From contig JBFLZC010000019.1 in the NCBI GenBank assembly GCA_040756375.1, forward strand, positions 42,348 through 106,347: a stretch of 64,000 nt of DNA, read 5' to 3'. Below the pieces are notes generated by a model that was not told the DNA's origin, ran no database searches, and saw only the letters and a program-made list of their open reading frames with translations. Origin of the DNA: VGSG01 sp040756375. GTDB lineage: Bacteria; Desulfobacterota; Desulfomonilia; Desulfomonilales; Desulfomonilaceae. Both the position numbers and the translations under genes were made by a program. Of this stretch, positions 8,374 to 16,696 are shown piece after piece (the stretch's first letter is position 1; the number at the start of each line of letters is the position of its first letter).

Positions 8374-8933
8374 CCTCCTCCCCAGCGCTCAAAGAGCTCG
8401 TGGGGAACCCCCAACTGATCCAATGCCTTGCCGATTGTCTGATCGATGATGTCCTCGATGGTCCGAGGCCGATGATAGAAAGAAGGAACCGGCGGCAGGA
8501 TCACGCCACCCATTTCCGTGACCGTGACCATGTGGCGCAAGTGGCCGAGATGAAGCGGTGTCTCTCTCGCGATGAGCACCAGCTTGCGCCGCTCCTTCAA
8601 CGTAACGTCAGCCGCTCGAACGAGAAGGTTTTCGTTGATGGAATTAGCAATCATCGCCAGCGTTTTCATGGAACAAGGAGCAACCACCATGCCTTCGGTC
8701 CGAAAAGAACCGCTGGAGACAGGCGCGGCCAGATTCTCCGGCGCATGCACGTGATCCGCGAGCTGCTCCACCGCCTCGGGTTTGACGGACGCTTCATGCT
8801 CCATCGTGAGCAGAGCTCCACGAGTGACGATCGCGTGAGTCTCCACGTCCTGTATGGCCTTGAGGACTTCCAACAGCCGAAGGCCGTAAATTATCCCGCT
8901 TGCGCCACTGATACCGACGACGATTCGTTTCAC
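8370..8933 (-). CDS. ubiX: UbiX-family flavin prenyltransferase
   Basis: A UbiX flavoprotein that joins dimethylallyl phosphate to FMN to make prenylated FMN for UbiD. The start is taken as GTG 8933, giving 187 residues and the standard N-terminus KRIVVGISGASGIIYGLRLL; an ORF to 9005 adds 24 unrelated residues. Other family blocks are VVAPCSMKTLAMIAN, the KERRKLVLIARETPLHLGHL region and PPVPSFYHRPRTIEDII. It is the first gene of the leftward operon, about 315 bases from a sigma70-like promoter. Having a private UbiX in the operon fits a catabolic UbiD rather than ubiquinone synthesis. Confidence 0.9.
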   Translation of the reverse strand: MKRIVVGISGASGIIYGLRLLEVLKAIQDVETHAIVTRGALLTMEHEASVKPEAVEQLADHVHAPENLAAPVSSGSFRTEGMVVAPCSMKTLAMIANSINENLLVRAADVTLKERRKLVLIARETPLHLGHLRHMVTVTEMGGVILPPVPSFYHRPRTIEDIIDQTIGKALDQLGVPHELFERWGGG

Positions 8934-9246
8934 TACGCAGCCTTTCTGCGTTCTGCACAGTGGTCCGGATTCGACTGGTCCGAGGATTTCCGTACACACC
9001 CCCACCTTCCCGAGCAGACAATGCGATACTGCCTCTCAGGATCATCTCTGAAGGACTTCCGTTCACGCATGTCACGGTTGTCCTCTTGAAGACTAGGGAA
9101 AAGCGGGGTCCTTACAATCTCAAGCTGAGAATCGGTTGCAAGATCCAACCCGGAGATTTGAAAACATAACTTGGTAGAACAGCTCTGAACGAGGAGATCT
9201 TGAGTACGAGAGCACGGATCTCCGAACCGTATCCCGAATATTTAAA

Positions 9247-9275
9247 ATTGTCGAGTTAGGTGCTCAGGAAGTCAA
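9247..9275 (-). promoter_or_regulatory. Candidate sigma70 promoter of the aromatic operon
   Basis: On the minus strand there is a TTGACT -35 element (9275-9270), a 17-base spacer and a GACAAT -10 element (9252-9247). It faces the UbiX gene and starts 11 bases from the palindrome at 9287-9300, the position expected for an activator site just upstream of -35. No transcript data are available. Confidence 0.45.
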
Positions 9276-9286
9276 GTCAGAAAAAA

Positions 9287-9300
9287 TTATACATGTATAA
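9287..9300. promoter_or_regulatory. Perfect 14-bp palindrome, candidate LysR-type operator
   Basis: TTATACATGTATAA is a perfect palindrome and contains a T-N11-A core, the general LysR-type binding pattern. It lies between the divergent LysR gene and the UbiX-led operon. It abuts the leftward promoter above, and on the plus strand it precedes a TATACT element at 9314-9319 that could serve lysR, so one site could serve both activation and autoregulation. Confidence 0.55.
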
Positions 9301-9350
9301 GCACACCTTATATTATACTGGATTTGGATGCCTCATCCGGGAACTTGATT

Positions 9351-10247
9351 ATGAACCTCAAGCACCTGGAGATCTTTCATCACTTCTGCCTCTCCCGTTC
9401 CATGAAGGAGACGGCCAAGCGCCTGAATGTCACCCAGCCTGCGGTTTCTCAGCAACTCAAGACGTTTGAGGAAGAATGCGGGGTCAAGCTCTTCTATCGC
9501 GAAGCTAATCAGTACAAACTGACTGAAATGGGTGAAACCGCGTTTCTGCTCACCAAGAGGATTTTCGCACGTGTGGAGCAGATCGAAGCGCTTCTCTCCA
9601 AGGCGCGTAAGGGCACGCAAGAGCGTCTCAGGATCGGCAGCACCAAAGGCTATGCCCGCACGGTCATGCCCGACCTGGTGGCCAAATTTCAACACCAGTT
9701 TCCCAGAGTGCAGGTGCGTTTGAGCGAAGGGAACTCCGCGGACCTGATACAAAGGCTTCGCAATCGCAAAGAAGACCTTGTCGTGGTCAAGCGTACTGCC
9801 TATGATTCCACGCTGAAGGCCATTCCATTTGCCAGGGCCGATTTCATCCTCGTGGCTAGGCCGGACCATCCACTGGCGCAGTCTGAAACTGTGTCCATCA
9901 AAGACCTGAGCGGCGAATCGCTCATAATCCGGGAGCAGGGCTCCGGGTCACGAGACGCAATCCTCCACAAGCTGAACCAATTCGACGTAAAACCCTCCGT
10001 GCTGGTGGAATCGGAAAGCTTGAGTTTTATCCTGGCGTACATCGAGCTCCGCATGGGCGTATCTTTCATTCTGTCCCATGAGATCGAGCAGGAGCTGGCC
10101 GCCGGAATACTCAAACAGATCAATCTAAGTGAAGGGAACATCTCTTTCCACGCGGATATCCTCACGCGGCGGGACGAACCTCTGTCCGTGCCAATGCGGT
10201 ACTTCATTAAGATCGCCAAATCCCGGCGTGAAGGGCTCCTAGCCTGA
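9351..10247 (+). CDS. LysR-family transcriptional regulator
   Basis: A 298-residue LysR-type regulator. The start is set at ATG 9351 so that the product begins MNLKHLEIFHHFCLSRSM, the normal N-terminus; the frame is open nine codons further upstream. The winged helix-turn-helix is in residues 1-60 (KETAKRLNVTQPAVSQQLKT). The remaining part is the periplasmic-binding-like effector domain with LRIGSTKGYARTVMPDLV and LIIREQGSGSRDAILHKL. It is transcribed away from the UbiX/Pps/UbiD operon, the typical LysR arrangement with its target genes. The inducer may be an aromatic or an aryl-CoA compound; that is inference. Confidence 0.9.
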   Translation: MNLKHLEIFHHFCLSRSMKETAKRLNVTQPAVSQQLKTFEEECGVKLFYREANQYKLTEMGETAFLLTKRIFARVEQIEALLSKARKGTQERLRIGSTKGYARTVMPDLVAKFQHQFPRVQVRLSEGNSADLIQRLRNRKEDLVVVKRTAYDSTLKAIPFARADFILVARPDHPLAQSETVSIKDLSGESLIIREQGSGSRDAILHKLNQFDVKPSVLVESESLSFILAYIELRMGVSFILSHEIEQELAAGILKQINLSEGNISFHADILTRRDEPLSVPMRYFIKIAKSRREGLLA

Positions 10248-10304
10248 GACCGTGCCGGACGTGCTTGCAGGGCCCATAAGTTCTTGCAACCTTAGGGGCA
10301 TTCC

Positions 10305-11117
10305 ATGAAGACTCGATTTGTTCTCGCAGGCCTGAGGTGGCTGGTCGCGCTGGTTCTGATCTCCGCGGTGGTTCCGTGGCTGGACATGGCGGCAGCGGTG
10401 GTTTCAGACAGCATAGACGAGGAACTAATAGAGGCGGCTATGCGTGGGAATGTGGCGCAGGTCAAGAGCCTTCTAGCTAGAGGCGCGGACATAAATGCCG
10501 AGTGGCCCACCGTATCCATGCCAGCGAGTCCATATCGCTGGACACCGCTCACCTGGGCAGCCGAGTCCGGCCGAGTCGATGTGGTGCAACTTCTCTTGCA
10601 AAACGGGGCTCGTGTCAACGCCAAGAGGCCGGGGGAGTGGACGGCCATTATGTCTGCTGCCTCGAAAGGTCGTACCGAGATCGTGAAGCTTCTTTTGGAC
10701 GGGGGCGCTGATCCCAATGACGGGCTCAAGCATAGCAGCCCGTTCAACGAGATGTGGACCTGTAAGGAAGCGTGCGCTGAGACAATCAGGCTTCTTCTCG
10801 ATAGAGGCGGTGATGTTAACACCAGGCTTTTTAGTGGCAAGCCGGTCCTTAGTTGGGCGATCGAGGTGGGCCACACCGGGATGGTAGAGGTGCTCCTTGA
10901 CAGAGGAGCCGACGTCAACGCGACGGACGAAATGGGCAGGACTGCCCTCATGATCGCTGCCAGGGAAGGTCGCACGGCCATTGTAAAACTGCTCCTTGAA
11001 AATGGCGCCGACGTCAGCGCGAAGACCAAACGAGGCTTAACTGCAGTGGACATCGCACGGGAGAGGAGCCACCTGAAGATAGTGGAGCTGCTAAAGGAAC
11101 ATGGAGCCAAGCAATAG
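10305..11117 (+). CDS. Exported ankyrin-repeat protein 1
   Basis: A 270-residue protein with an N-terminal hydrophobic segment (LAGLRWLVALVLISAVVPWL) that looks like a signal peptide or anchor. It is followed by about seven ankyrin repeats, visible as recurring units such as TPLTWAAESGRVDVVQLLLQ, TAIMSAASKGRTEIVKLLLD and TALMIAAREGRTAIVKLLLE. There is no catalytic domain, so the protein probably binds a partner in the periplasm. A second ankyrin gene follows after 89 bases on the same strand. The partner is unknown. Confidence 0.85.
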   Translation: MKTRFVLAGLRWLVALVLISAVVPWLDMAAAVVSDSIDEELIEAAMRGNVAQVKSLLARGADINAEWPTVSMPASPYRWTPLTWAAESGRVDVVQLLLQNGARVNAKRPGEWTAIMSAASKGRTEIVKLLLDGGADPNDGLKHSSPFNEMWTCKEACAETIRLLLDRGGDVNTRLFSGKPVLSWAIEVGHTGMVEVLLDRGADVNATDEMGRTALMIAAREGRTAIVKLLLENGADVSAKTKRGLTAVDIARERSHLKIVELLKEHGAKQ

Positions 11118-11206
11118 CACCAATTGAGGTGAGTCCAAAGGACAGCTTGCGCTGTTAAAGAAGCTGTGTTTAGGAAACGTGCCCACGGATAGGAGGGAGG
11201 AGTTTG

Positions 11207-12262
11207 ATGCTTCGCATGAAGACTGCCGTGCTTTCATGTCTGGTCGTCCTTATCACGGCCAGTGCCGCTGCAGCATTTGATTACGCAAGCTACAAGCCCG
11301 GGGACCTTGACGAAATCCTGGCTATGCCCCGCCCAAAGACCGGCGTAACGCTATCAGACCTCCAAAAGGTGGCTCTCAAGGTAACCCTTGAATCCTATGC
11401 CCAAGAAGGATGCTCCATGGCCGGTGTGCTCAAGTTTTCCATGACCATGTTGCCGACCGTGTATCCGAAGGAGCTGATGGACACGCTGTCAAAGACAAAG
11501 TGCATCAACATCAAGTCCCCGAAAGGCTCCATAGTTACTGTGGCCATACAGGACAAGGTCGCGGACTTCCTCCCTGAAGAAGTCCCGTTGGGGACCGAAA
11601 TCCAGGTGTATTGCCTGCTGATTGCTATGACCGACAAGGGCCCCGGGATTCTTGTCAGCGAATTCGAAGCGCCGGAACCTTCTTCTGCAGAAGGCCCGCT
11701 TATGGGAGCAGCCGCGCGTGGAGATTTAGCCCAAGTCAAAGACATGCTTGCCAAAGGCGCTGATGTGAACAGCACGGACCAAGACGGAAGGACCGCGCTA
11801 ATGCTTGCTGCGCTTGGAGGCCGCCCGGAAGTGGCAAAGCTGCTCATTGAAAAAGGCGCGGACGTCAATGCAAGGATGAAAGGCGGCTCAACGGTTTTGA
11901 TGGCTGCTGCAATGGTCGGCAACGCTGAAGTAGTGAGACTGCTCGTCGAGAAGGGCGCGGATGTCACGGCCGGCGATGAGACAGGGATCACTGTTCTCAT
12001 GGCTTCTTTCCTGGCAGGCCATCCGGAAGTGATGACCATGCTTGTGCAAAGAGGCCTTGCGCCAAAGGATCAGAGTGGCGACTCTCAAAGAGCTCCCACA
12101 GGCGCTTCTCAGGGAAAGAACTTGGATGTGGTGAAGCTGCTGGTCGAAAGAGGCGCGGACATCAATGCGAGAACCAAAGATGGGATGACTGCGCTGAGTT
12201 TGGCCGAGCAACTCGGTCGAAAAGATCTCGTACAATATCTGAAGGCCCAGGGCGCGCAATAA
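11207..12262 (+). CDS. Exported ankyrin-repeat protein 2
   Basis: The start is ATG 11207, preceded by a strong AGGAGGGAGGAG site. The 351-residue product has a signal peptide (LSCLVVLITASAAAAFD), a domain of about 120 residues with cysteines and no recognised family, then about five ankyrin repeats from residue 165 (for example TALMLAALGGRPEVAKLLIE and TVLMAAAMVGNAEVVRLLVE). The fourth repeat is interrupted by a short insert rich in Ser, Gln and Gly around residues 285-303. It lies directly after ankyrin protein 1 and ends before a large palindrome. Function unknown. Confidence 0.85.
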   Translation: MLRMKTAVLSCLVVLITASAAAAFDYASYKPGDLDEILAMPRPKTGVTLSDLQKVALKVTLESYAQEGCSMAGVLKFSMTMLPTVYPKELMDTLSKTKCINIKSPKGSIVTVAIQDKVADFLPEEVPLGTEIQVYCLLIAMTDKGPGILVSEFEAPEPSSAEGPLMGAAARGDLAQVKDMLAKGADVNSTDQDGRTALMLAALGGRPEVAKLLIEKGADVNARMKGGSTVLMAAAMVGNAEVVRLLVEKGADVTAGDETGITVLMASFLAGHPEVMTMLVQRGLAPKDQSGDSQRAPTGASQGKNLDVVKLLVERGADINARTKDGMTALSLAEQLGRKDLVQYLKAQGAQ

Positions 12263-12437
12263 TACCAAGAAAAGAGGCTGTTGCAAGAAGCGCGAAGCAT
12301 CTGAAGGCGTTGGCGGAAAGGCGCTTCCCCAGGAGTCTCTGCAACGGTTCCCGAAAACTCTGTCAGATTGCTTTGCTCTTGAAGAGACTTGTCGCTTCAC
12401 GTAGGAAGGCTCAAGGTTAGGGCAACATCCCTTTAGG

Positions 12438-12508
12438 GGGTGCCACTGCTGGCTTGCCCAGCAGTGCAAGCAGCGAAGACACTGCTGGGCAAGCCAGCAG
12501 TGGCACCC
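12438..12508. repeat. Perfect 29-bp inverted repeat (REP-like palindrome)
   Basis: The left arm 12438-12466 and the right arm 12480-12508 are exact reverse complements around a 13-base loop. Each arm holds an inner palindrome around GCTGG/CCAGC. The outer ends GGGTGCCAC and GTGGCACCC recur in the element at 62455-62611. No T-run follows, so a dispersed palindromic element fits better than a terminator. Confidence 0.85.
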
Positions 12509-12619
12509 AAACAGCCATGCTCCGCTCTCGGATAGGGAACGGAGAATAACTGAACTTCAGCGAACGCCTGTGGCCCCGGGCCTTTATCCTTTGAAATGGA
12601 ATCCTCACCAGAGGTGATT

Positions 12620-13849
12620 ATGCCTCCAACCGTGGTCATTGTGGGAACCCTGGATACCAAAGGAGACGAGGTCGGTCATCTCAAAGGGCTCATCCAGGAT
12701 GCGGGATGTGATGTGCTCATTGTGGATGTGGGCACACTCCATCCTCCGACCGTTGTTCCCGATATTACGCGCGCGGAGATCGTGTCCAGAGCCGGCACGA
12801 CGCTGGAGACCATTGCCAGAAACAAGGACCGACGCGAGGCTGTGGAAACCATGATCAGGGGAGGTTCCGCGCTTGTGCGCGACCTCCACCGAGACGGCCG
12901 GCTTTCAGCACTCATTTCATTGGGAGGCGGCACGGGCACTCATATCGGTGCGGGGATCATGCGAGCGCTGCCGCTTGGAGTGCCCAAGCTCATGGTCTCC
13001 ACCGTGGCCTCTCGCGACATGAGCGACCTGATTGGCACCAAGGATATCGCTGTCATGCATTCGGTCGTGGATATTCTAGGGCTCAATCCGATCAGCAAGA
13101 AGATCCTTGCCAATGCTGCTGCGGCAATTGCGGGCATGGCCAAAAACCAAGGTCGAATCGTTTCGGACAAGCCGATAATCGGGCTGACTTCGTTCGGGTT
13201 CATAACCGAAGGAGCTATGCGCGTGAAGGGTATGCTCGAAGGACTCGGGTACGAAGTGGCGCCCTTCCATGCCAACGGCACCGGCGGCATGGCAATGGAG
13301 GACTTGATCGATCAGAGTCTGATCAGCGGAGTTCTTGACTTGGCCCTGCACGAGTTCTCGGATCAAATGTACGACGGCTATTGCGGAGCAATCGGACCGG
13401 GCCGTTTGGAAGCCGCGGGACGAGCAGGCATTCCTCAGGTGGTGGTACCTGGCGGGCTTGATTGTATCGTGCTCGAATTCAATTCCGTGGAGACCATACC
13501 CGAGCGTGTGAAAGGACGCAAAGTCTTCTGGTATGATTTTCGATCCGGAGTTCGTACCACTCCGGATGATATGCAGGCTCTCGCAAAGACGATCGCAGAG
13601 AAATTGAACCGTGCGATCGGGCCCACAAAGTTCGTTGTTCCGACTCGCGGCTGGTCGGAAGCTGATATCGAAGGCGGCCCCTTATACGAACCGAGCACCA
13701 ATAGCGGATTCGTCGCCAGACTGAGATCTTTGCTCAACGGAAACATTGATGTGGTGGAAGTGGATGCCCACATTAACGACGAAGCATTTGCACGCGCGGC
13801 TGTATCTCACCTTGATCAGATGATGAGGGCTAAGTACTCTTTTGCCTAA
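12620..13849 (+). CDS. Tm-1-like ATP-binding domain protein, second copy
   Basis: The start is set at ATG 12620 because AGAGGTG precedes it and the product then has 409 residues, the same length as the paralogue at 233-1462. An ATG at 12596 is possible. It begins MPPTVVIVGTLDTKGDEVGH and carries LISLGGGTGTHIGAGIM, RALPLGVPKLMVSTVASRDM and a C-terminal FVVPTRGWSEADIEGGPLY, all shared with the first copy. It stands alone between ankyrin and response-regulator genes. The enzymatic role of the family is not established; two copies in one region suggest related but separate substrates. Confidence 0.87.
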   Translation: MPPTVVIVGTLDTKGDEVGHLKGLIQDAGCDVLIVDVGTLHPPTVVPDITRAEIVSRAGTTLETIARNKDRREAVETMIRGGSALVRDLHRDGRLSALISLGGGTGTHIGAGIMRALPLGVPKLMVSTVASRDMSDLIGTKDIAVMHSVVDILGLNPISKKILANAAAAIAGMAKNQGRIVSDKPIIGLTSFGFITEGAMRVKGMLEGLGYEVAPFHANGTGGMAMEDLIDQSLISGVLDLALHEFSDQMYDGYCGAIGPGRLEAAGRAGIPQVVVPGGLDCIVLEFNSVETIPERVKGRKVFWYDFRSGVRTTPDDMQALAKTIAEKLNRAIGPTKFVVPTRGWSEADIEGGPLYEPSTNSGFVARLRSLLNGNIDVVEVDAHINDEAFARAAVSHLDQMMRAKYSFA

Positions 13850-13919
13850 ATTCTGTACTGTGTATCGGGAAGGTTTGGTGGGGCAGTCCCGCGAGGCATG
13901 GGGTTGCCCGTCGTTCTCG

Positions 13920-13939
13920 GGCCGGCGTCACTGCCGGCC
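13920..13939. other. GC hairpin downstream of the second Tm-1-like gene
   Basis: GGCCGGC (13920-13926) and GCCGGCC (13933-13939) form a seven-base-pair stem with a six-base loop, 70 bases after the stop codon. The T-tract is missing, so termination is only a possibility. Confidence 0.35.
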
Positions 13940-14009
13940 ACGGTTTGACCCTTGCATCGGTGGCTGCGATTGCCGATGTTACTTCTTTAACCGCGCATCG
14001 GTATGACGG

Positions 14010-15200
14010 TCAGCGGTCTTTGGGGATCTTGGAAAAGTCCAGAGTGAGCCTTTCCCGTTTGGATGCTTCCAACCTCAGCTCTTGTCGAATCTCCCTCAAT
14101 CGTGGCAGCACTTCCATGAAGCAATCGACCAGTCTTGGCTCAAAGTGGTTGTCCTTCTCGTTCTTAATTATTTGCAGAGCTTCATCTTCCGGGAATGCGG
14201 GTCTGTACGGGCGTTCGTGCAGCAGCGCGTCGTATGTATCGACGATGGCCACGATGCGAGCGGCTTCCGGAATCGCGTCTCCAGCCAAGGCCCGCGGATA
14301 ACCTGTCCCGTCCCACCATTCGTGATGAGCCCAAGCTATGTCCTGCGCTAGGCGGAGCGCAGGCGCGTCCGCACCTTGGAGCATCTTTGCCCCGGCTTCC
14401 GCATGGGTTTGCGCCACTGCTCGCTCGCGATCATCCAACTTCCCGTCTTTGAGCCATATAGCCTCAGGCACCACCAACTTGCCGATATCATGCATGGCTG
14501 CGGCCCGTGCCATGTCATCCAATTCCTGGATCGAGCGCCCCGGTCTCAATACGTTCAGGAGAGTGGAAGCAAACCGGCCGACCCGCTTCAAATGCCCGTC
14601 ACTCTCGCCATGCCGATGACCAGAAGACGATATTGCGTGAAAGATTACGGCTTGGAGCTGACGAATCTGCTTTAGGCTACGATTGATGTGCCCTCGTAGG
14701 TTGCCGCCGTACTCATCACTGAGCATCGACACGTCACGGCGTTCAAGGGCCATGGCCACGTTGATCAGAATCTCATTCCGGTCAAAGGGCTTGATTATGT
14801 ATCCGTAAGCTCCCAGCTCAAGGGTTCGGATCCCGGTCTTTCGGTCATCCACAGCCGTGACCATGAGGACACCAACTCCGGGAAATCTTGAACGAACAAT
14901 CGAGAGCAGATCTATCCCGGACATTCCCGGCATAAGGATGTCGGATATCACCAGATGGAATTCGTCTTGCTCCAGTACATCGAGCGCTGCTTCGCCACTG
15001 TGCACGCTCTTGCACACATATCCGTCGGCCGACAGCCACCGGGCCAATATTGTGCAGATGGCAGGTTCGTCATCGACTATGAGGATTTTGGCTTTCTCGC
15101 CCGTCATGATCCAATCGCCTTTCAAGGAGTTTAGCGATTGCGCCATGTTTTCCCATGGCTTGCGGGTGCTGACATGCAGGTAAGCAGTGGTTTCTAGCAT
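14010..15200 (-). CDS. Response regulator with HD-GYP phosphodiesterase domain
   Basis: An RpfG-type two-domain regulator. The receiver domain begins at AKILIVDDEPAICTILARWL, and its phospho-acceptor Asp is about residue 87 in ISDILMPGMSG. The output domain carries MHDIGKLVVPEAIWLKDGKL and HHEWWDGTGYP, the HD and GYP motifs of c-di-GMP phosphodiesterases. ATG 15200 has a good AAAGGA site and gives 396 residues; ATG 15107 would remove 31 residues before the receiver and is an alternative. No histidine kinase is adjacent. A diguanylate cyclase gene lies 1.5 kb away, so both making and breaking of c-di-GMP are encoded here. Confidence 0.9.
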   Translation of the reverse strand: MLETTAYLHVSTRKPWENMAQSLNSLKGDWIMTGEKAKILIVDDEPAICTILARWLSADGYVCKSVHSGEAALDVLEQDEFHLVISDILMPGMSGIDLLSIVRSRFPGVGVLMVTAVDDRKTGIRTLELGAYGYIIKPFDRNEILINVAMALERRDVSMLSDEYGGNLRGHINRSLKQIRQLQAVIFHAISSSGHRHGESDGHLKRVGRFASTLLNVLRPGRSIQELDDMARAAAMHDIGKLVVPEAIWLKDGKLDDRERAVAQTHAEAGAKMLQGADAPALRLAQDIAWAHHEWWDGTGYPRALAGDAIPEAARIVAIVDTYDALLHERPYRPAFPEDEALQIIKNEKDNHFEPRLVDCFMEVLPRLREIRQELRLEASKRERLTLDFSKIPKDR

Positions 15201-15690
15201 GTCATTCCTTTCGCTGCTTTGTCAAGTACTTGTACTCTCTGATAGTTTTGACGCCCATGAACCTCGAGACGCTGCCGGCCCATGATTGAAGCCCGGAACG
15301 CAATTTGCCCATTTTGCCAACACGGGAACCTTTCCCAGGGGCACAATGCACAATAAATAAACAACGAAGGAGGGATATCCGTAGCAAGCCGCGGCAAGAA
15401 GCGTCAGGCAACCTCTTGTTTTAACTCATCATGTTTGGCTTTGGTGGTTTTTTGTGCATCAAATCATCTCTCGTACTCCTCCCGAATTGCCTCGCCTCGC
15501 CCTGAATACTGGCACCTCCCTGATAATGCATCACAATTCGCCCATGAGATCATCTTGGCATGGGTGTTGCTTTATTGTCCCGCAGACGCCGTCAAACCGG
15601 GTGTCCTGTCGGATCGGCAACTTTACGGAAACTTCCGCATCCGTATTGCCAGGTATGGGTCACCAACCCAGCTGTCTTTAGGAGGCAAAA
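15201..15690. other. Divergent intergenic region with a leader hairpin
   Basis: This 490-base stretch separates the leftward HD-GYP regulator and the rightward ankyrin gene and must hold both promoters. The open frames in it look random. A hairpin at 15616-15650 (outer stem GGCAA/TTGCC, then ACGG/CCGT, then GGAA/TTCC) sits 40 bases before the ankyrin start, in its likely 5' leader. I do not recognise it as a known riboswitch. Confidence 0.4.
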
Positions 15691-16626
15691 ATGAACACCC
15701 TCCAAACTACTCTGAAAAAGAACATTCTGGCCCTTGCGGCCGTCATCATAGTTGTATCTCTGCCTGTATTGGGGTCTGCCAAAACGGTTCTAAATCTCCA
15801 GGATATGCAACCGTACAAGTCTTCTCCGGAAGAGGCACTGCGAAGCGCGGCACATTCGGGAGATGTGGCTGAAATCAAACGCCTTATCGCTCGTGGGGCC
15901 AAAGTGAATTGGGCTGACGACGAAGGATGGACTGCTCTTTTCTGGGCCAGCGTGGCTGTGCAGCCTGAAGCGGTGAAGATCCTCCTGGAGCGGGGCGCGG
16001 ATGTAAACGCGAGAGATAGAGCAGGATGGTCCGCGCTTTTCTGGGCTGCCATGAACGGGCACTCCACCATGGTGGAGATGCTGGCCGACCGCGGAGCCGA
16101 CGTGAGGCTGGCCGACCATAAAGGTCGCACCGCACTGATGGAAGCTGCCGCAAAAGGCAAGATCGCGACTGTGGAAGTCCTGGTAACTCGTGGAGCAAAC
16201 CTCGATGCCAAAGACGGTCATGGTGAGACCGCGCTCTCCCTTGCCGCTGCAGACCAACGGCTGGCTGTGGCCGAGCTCCTTATGGCAAAGGGCGCGCAAG
16301 CCGACACCCGGACCACGGAGTTGCTGAAAAAGGCTCAGGCCGAGAGATCGAACCAGGCCCAAGCTGCGGCACCAAAGACACAAACCGTAGCGAGCCTTTC
16401 TTCCGCAAAGGAAGACGTTGTTATCGAGCGGCCCAAGAGGGAGCTGCCCGCTGAGCAGGCAGTTTCGGCGGCCCGCCGGACCCCGAAAGCGGAAACTCCC
16501 GTGCAGTCACCGGAAGGAAAGCTGCTCAAGCACGCGCTCGCTCTCTGGAACCAGATTCGAACGGAGAACCCGGAACTGGCAAAGAAACTGACCCAAGACC
16601 TACTGGTCAAGGCGCTGAGGAATTAG
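15691..16626 (+). CDS. Exported ankyrin-repeat protein 3
   Basis: A 311-residue protein with a clear AGGAGG site before ATG 15691. A signal peptide (NILALAAVIIVVSLPVLGSA) is followed by about five ankyrin repeats at residues 50-210, for example TALFWASVAVQPEAVKILLE and TALMEAAAKGKIATVEVLVT. The C-terminal third (from about residue 215) is a charged, Ala/Gln/Pro-rich tail ending in a helix-like segment, LLKHALALWNQIRTENPELA. It is the third exported ankyrin protein within 6 kb. The tail may be a linker with a docking helix; the partner is unknown. Confidence 0.85.
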   Translation: MNTLQTTLKKNILALAAVIIVVSLPVLGSAKTVLNLQDMQPYKSSPEEALRSAAHSGDVAEIKRLIARGAKVNWADDEGWTALFWASVAVQPEAVKILLERGADVNARDRAGWSALFWAAMNGHSTMVEMLADRGADVRLADHKGRTALMEAAAKGKIATVEVLVTRGANLDAKDGHGETALSLAAADQRLAVAELLMAKGAQADTRTTELLKKAQAERSNQAQAAAPKTQTVASLSSAKEDVVIERPKRELPAEQAVSAARRTPKAETPVQSPEGKLLKHALALWNQIRTENPELAKKLTQDLLVKALRN

Positions 16627-16696
16627 TGAGAGTCCGGACGAACGGTAATTGCGCTCTCACTTCCACCGAGTTCTCAATAGCATAGGAGACCGGACC

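Noticed and set aside
15600..15690. Possible c-di-GMP riboswitch before ankyrin gene 3
   Set aside because: A hairpin exists, but the conserved GEMM core sequences are not present.
15435..15872. A 145-residue open frame upstream of ankyrin gene 3
   Set aside because: It overlaps the well-supported ankyrin start with its signal peptide and AGGAGG site, and has no coding character.
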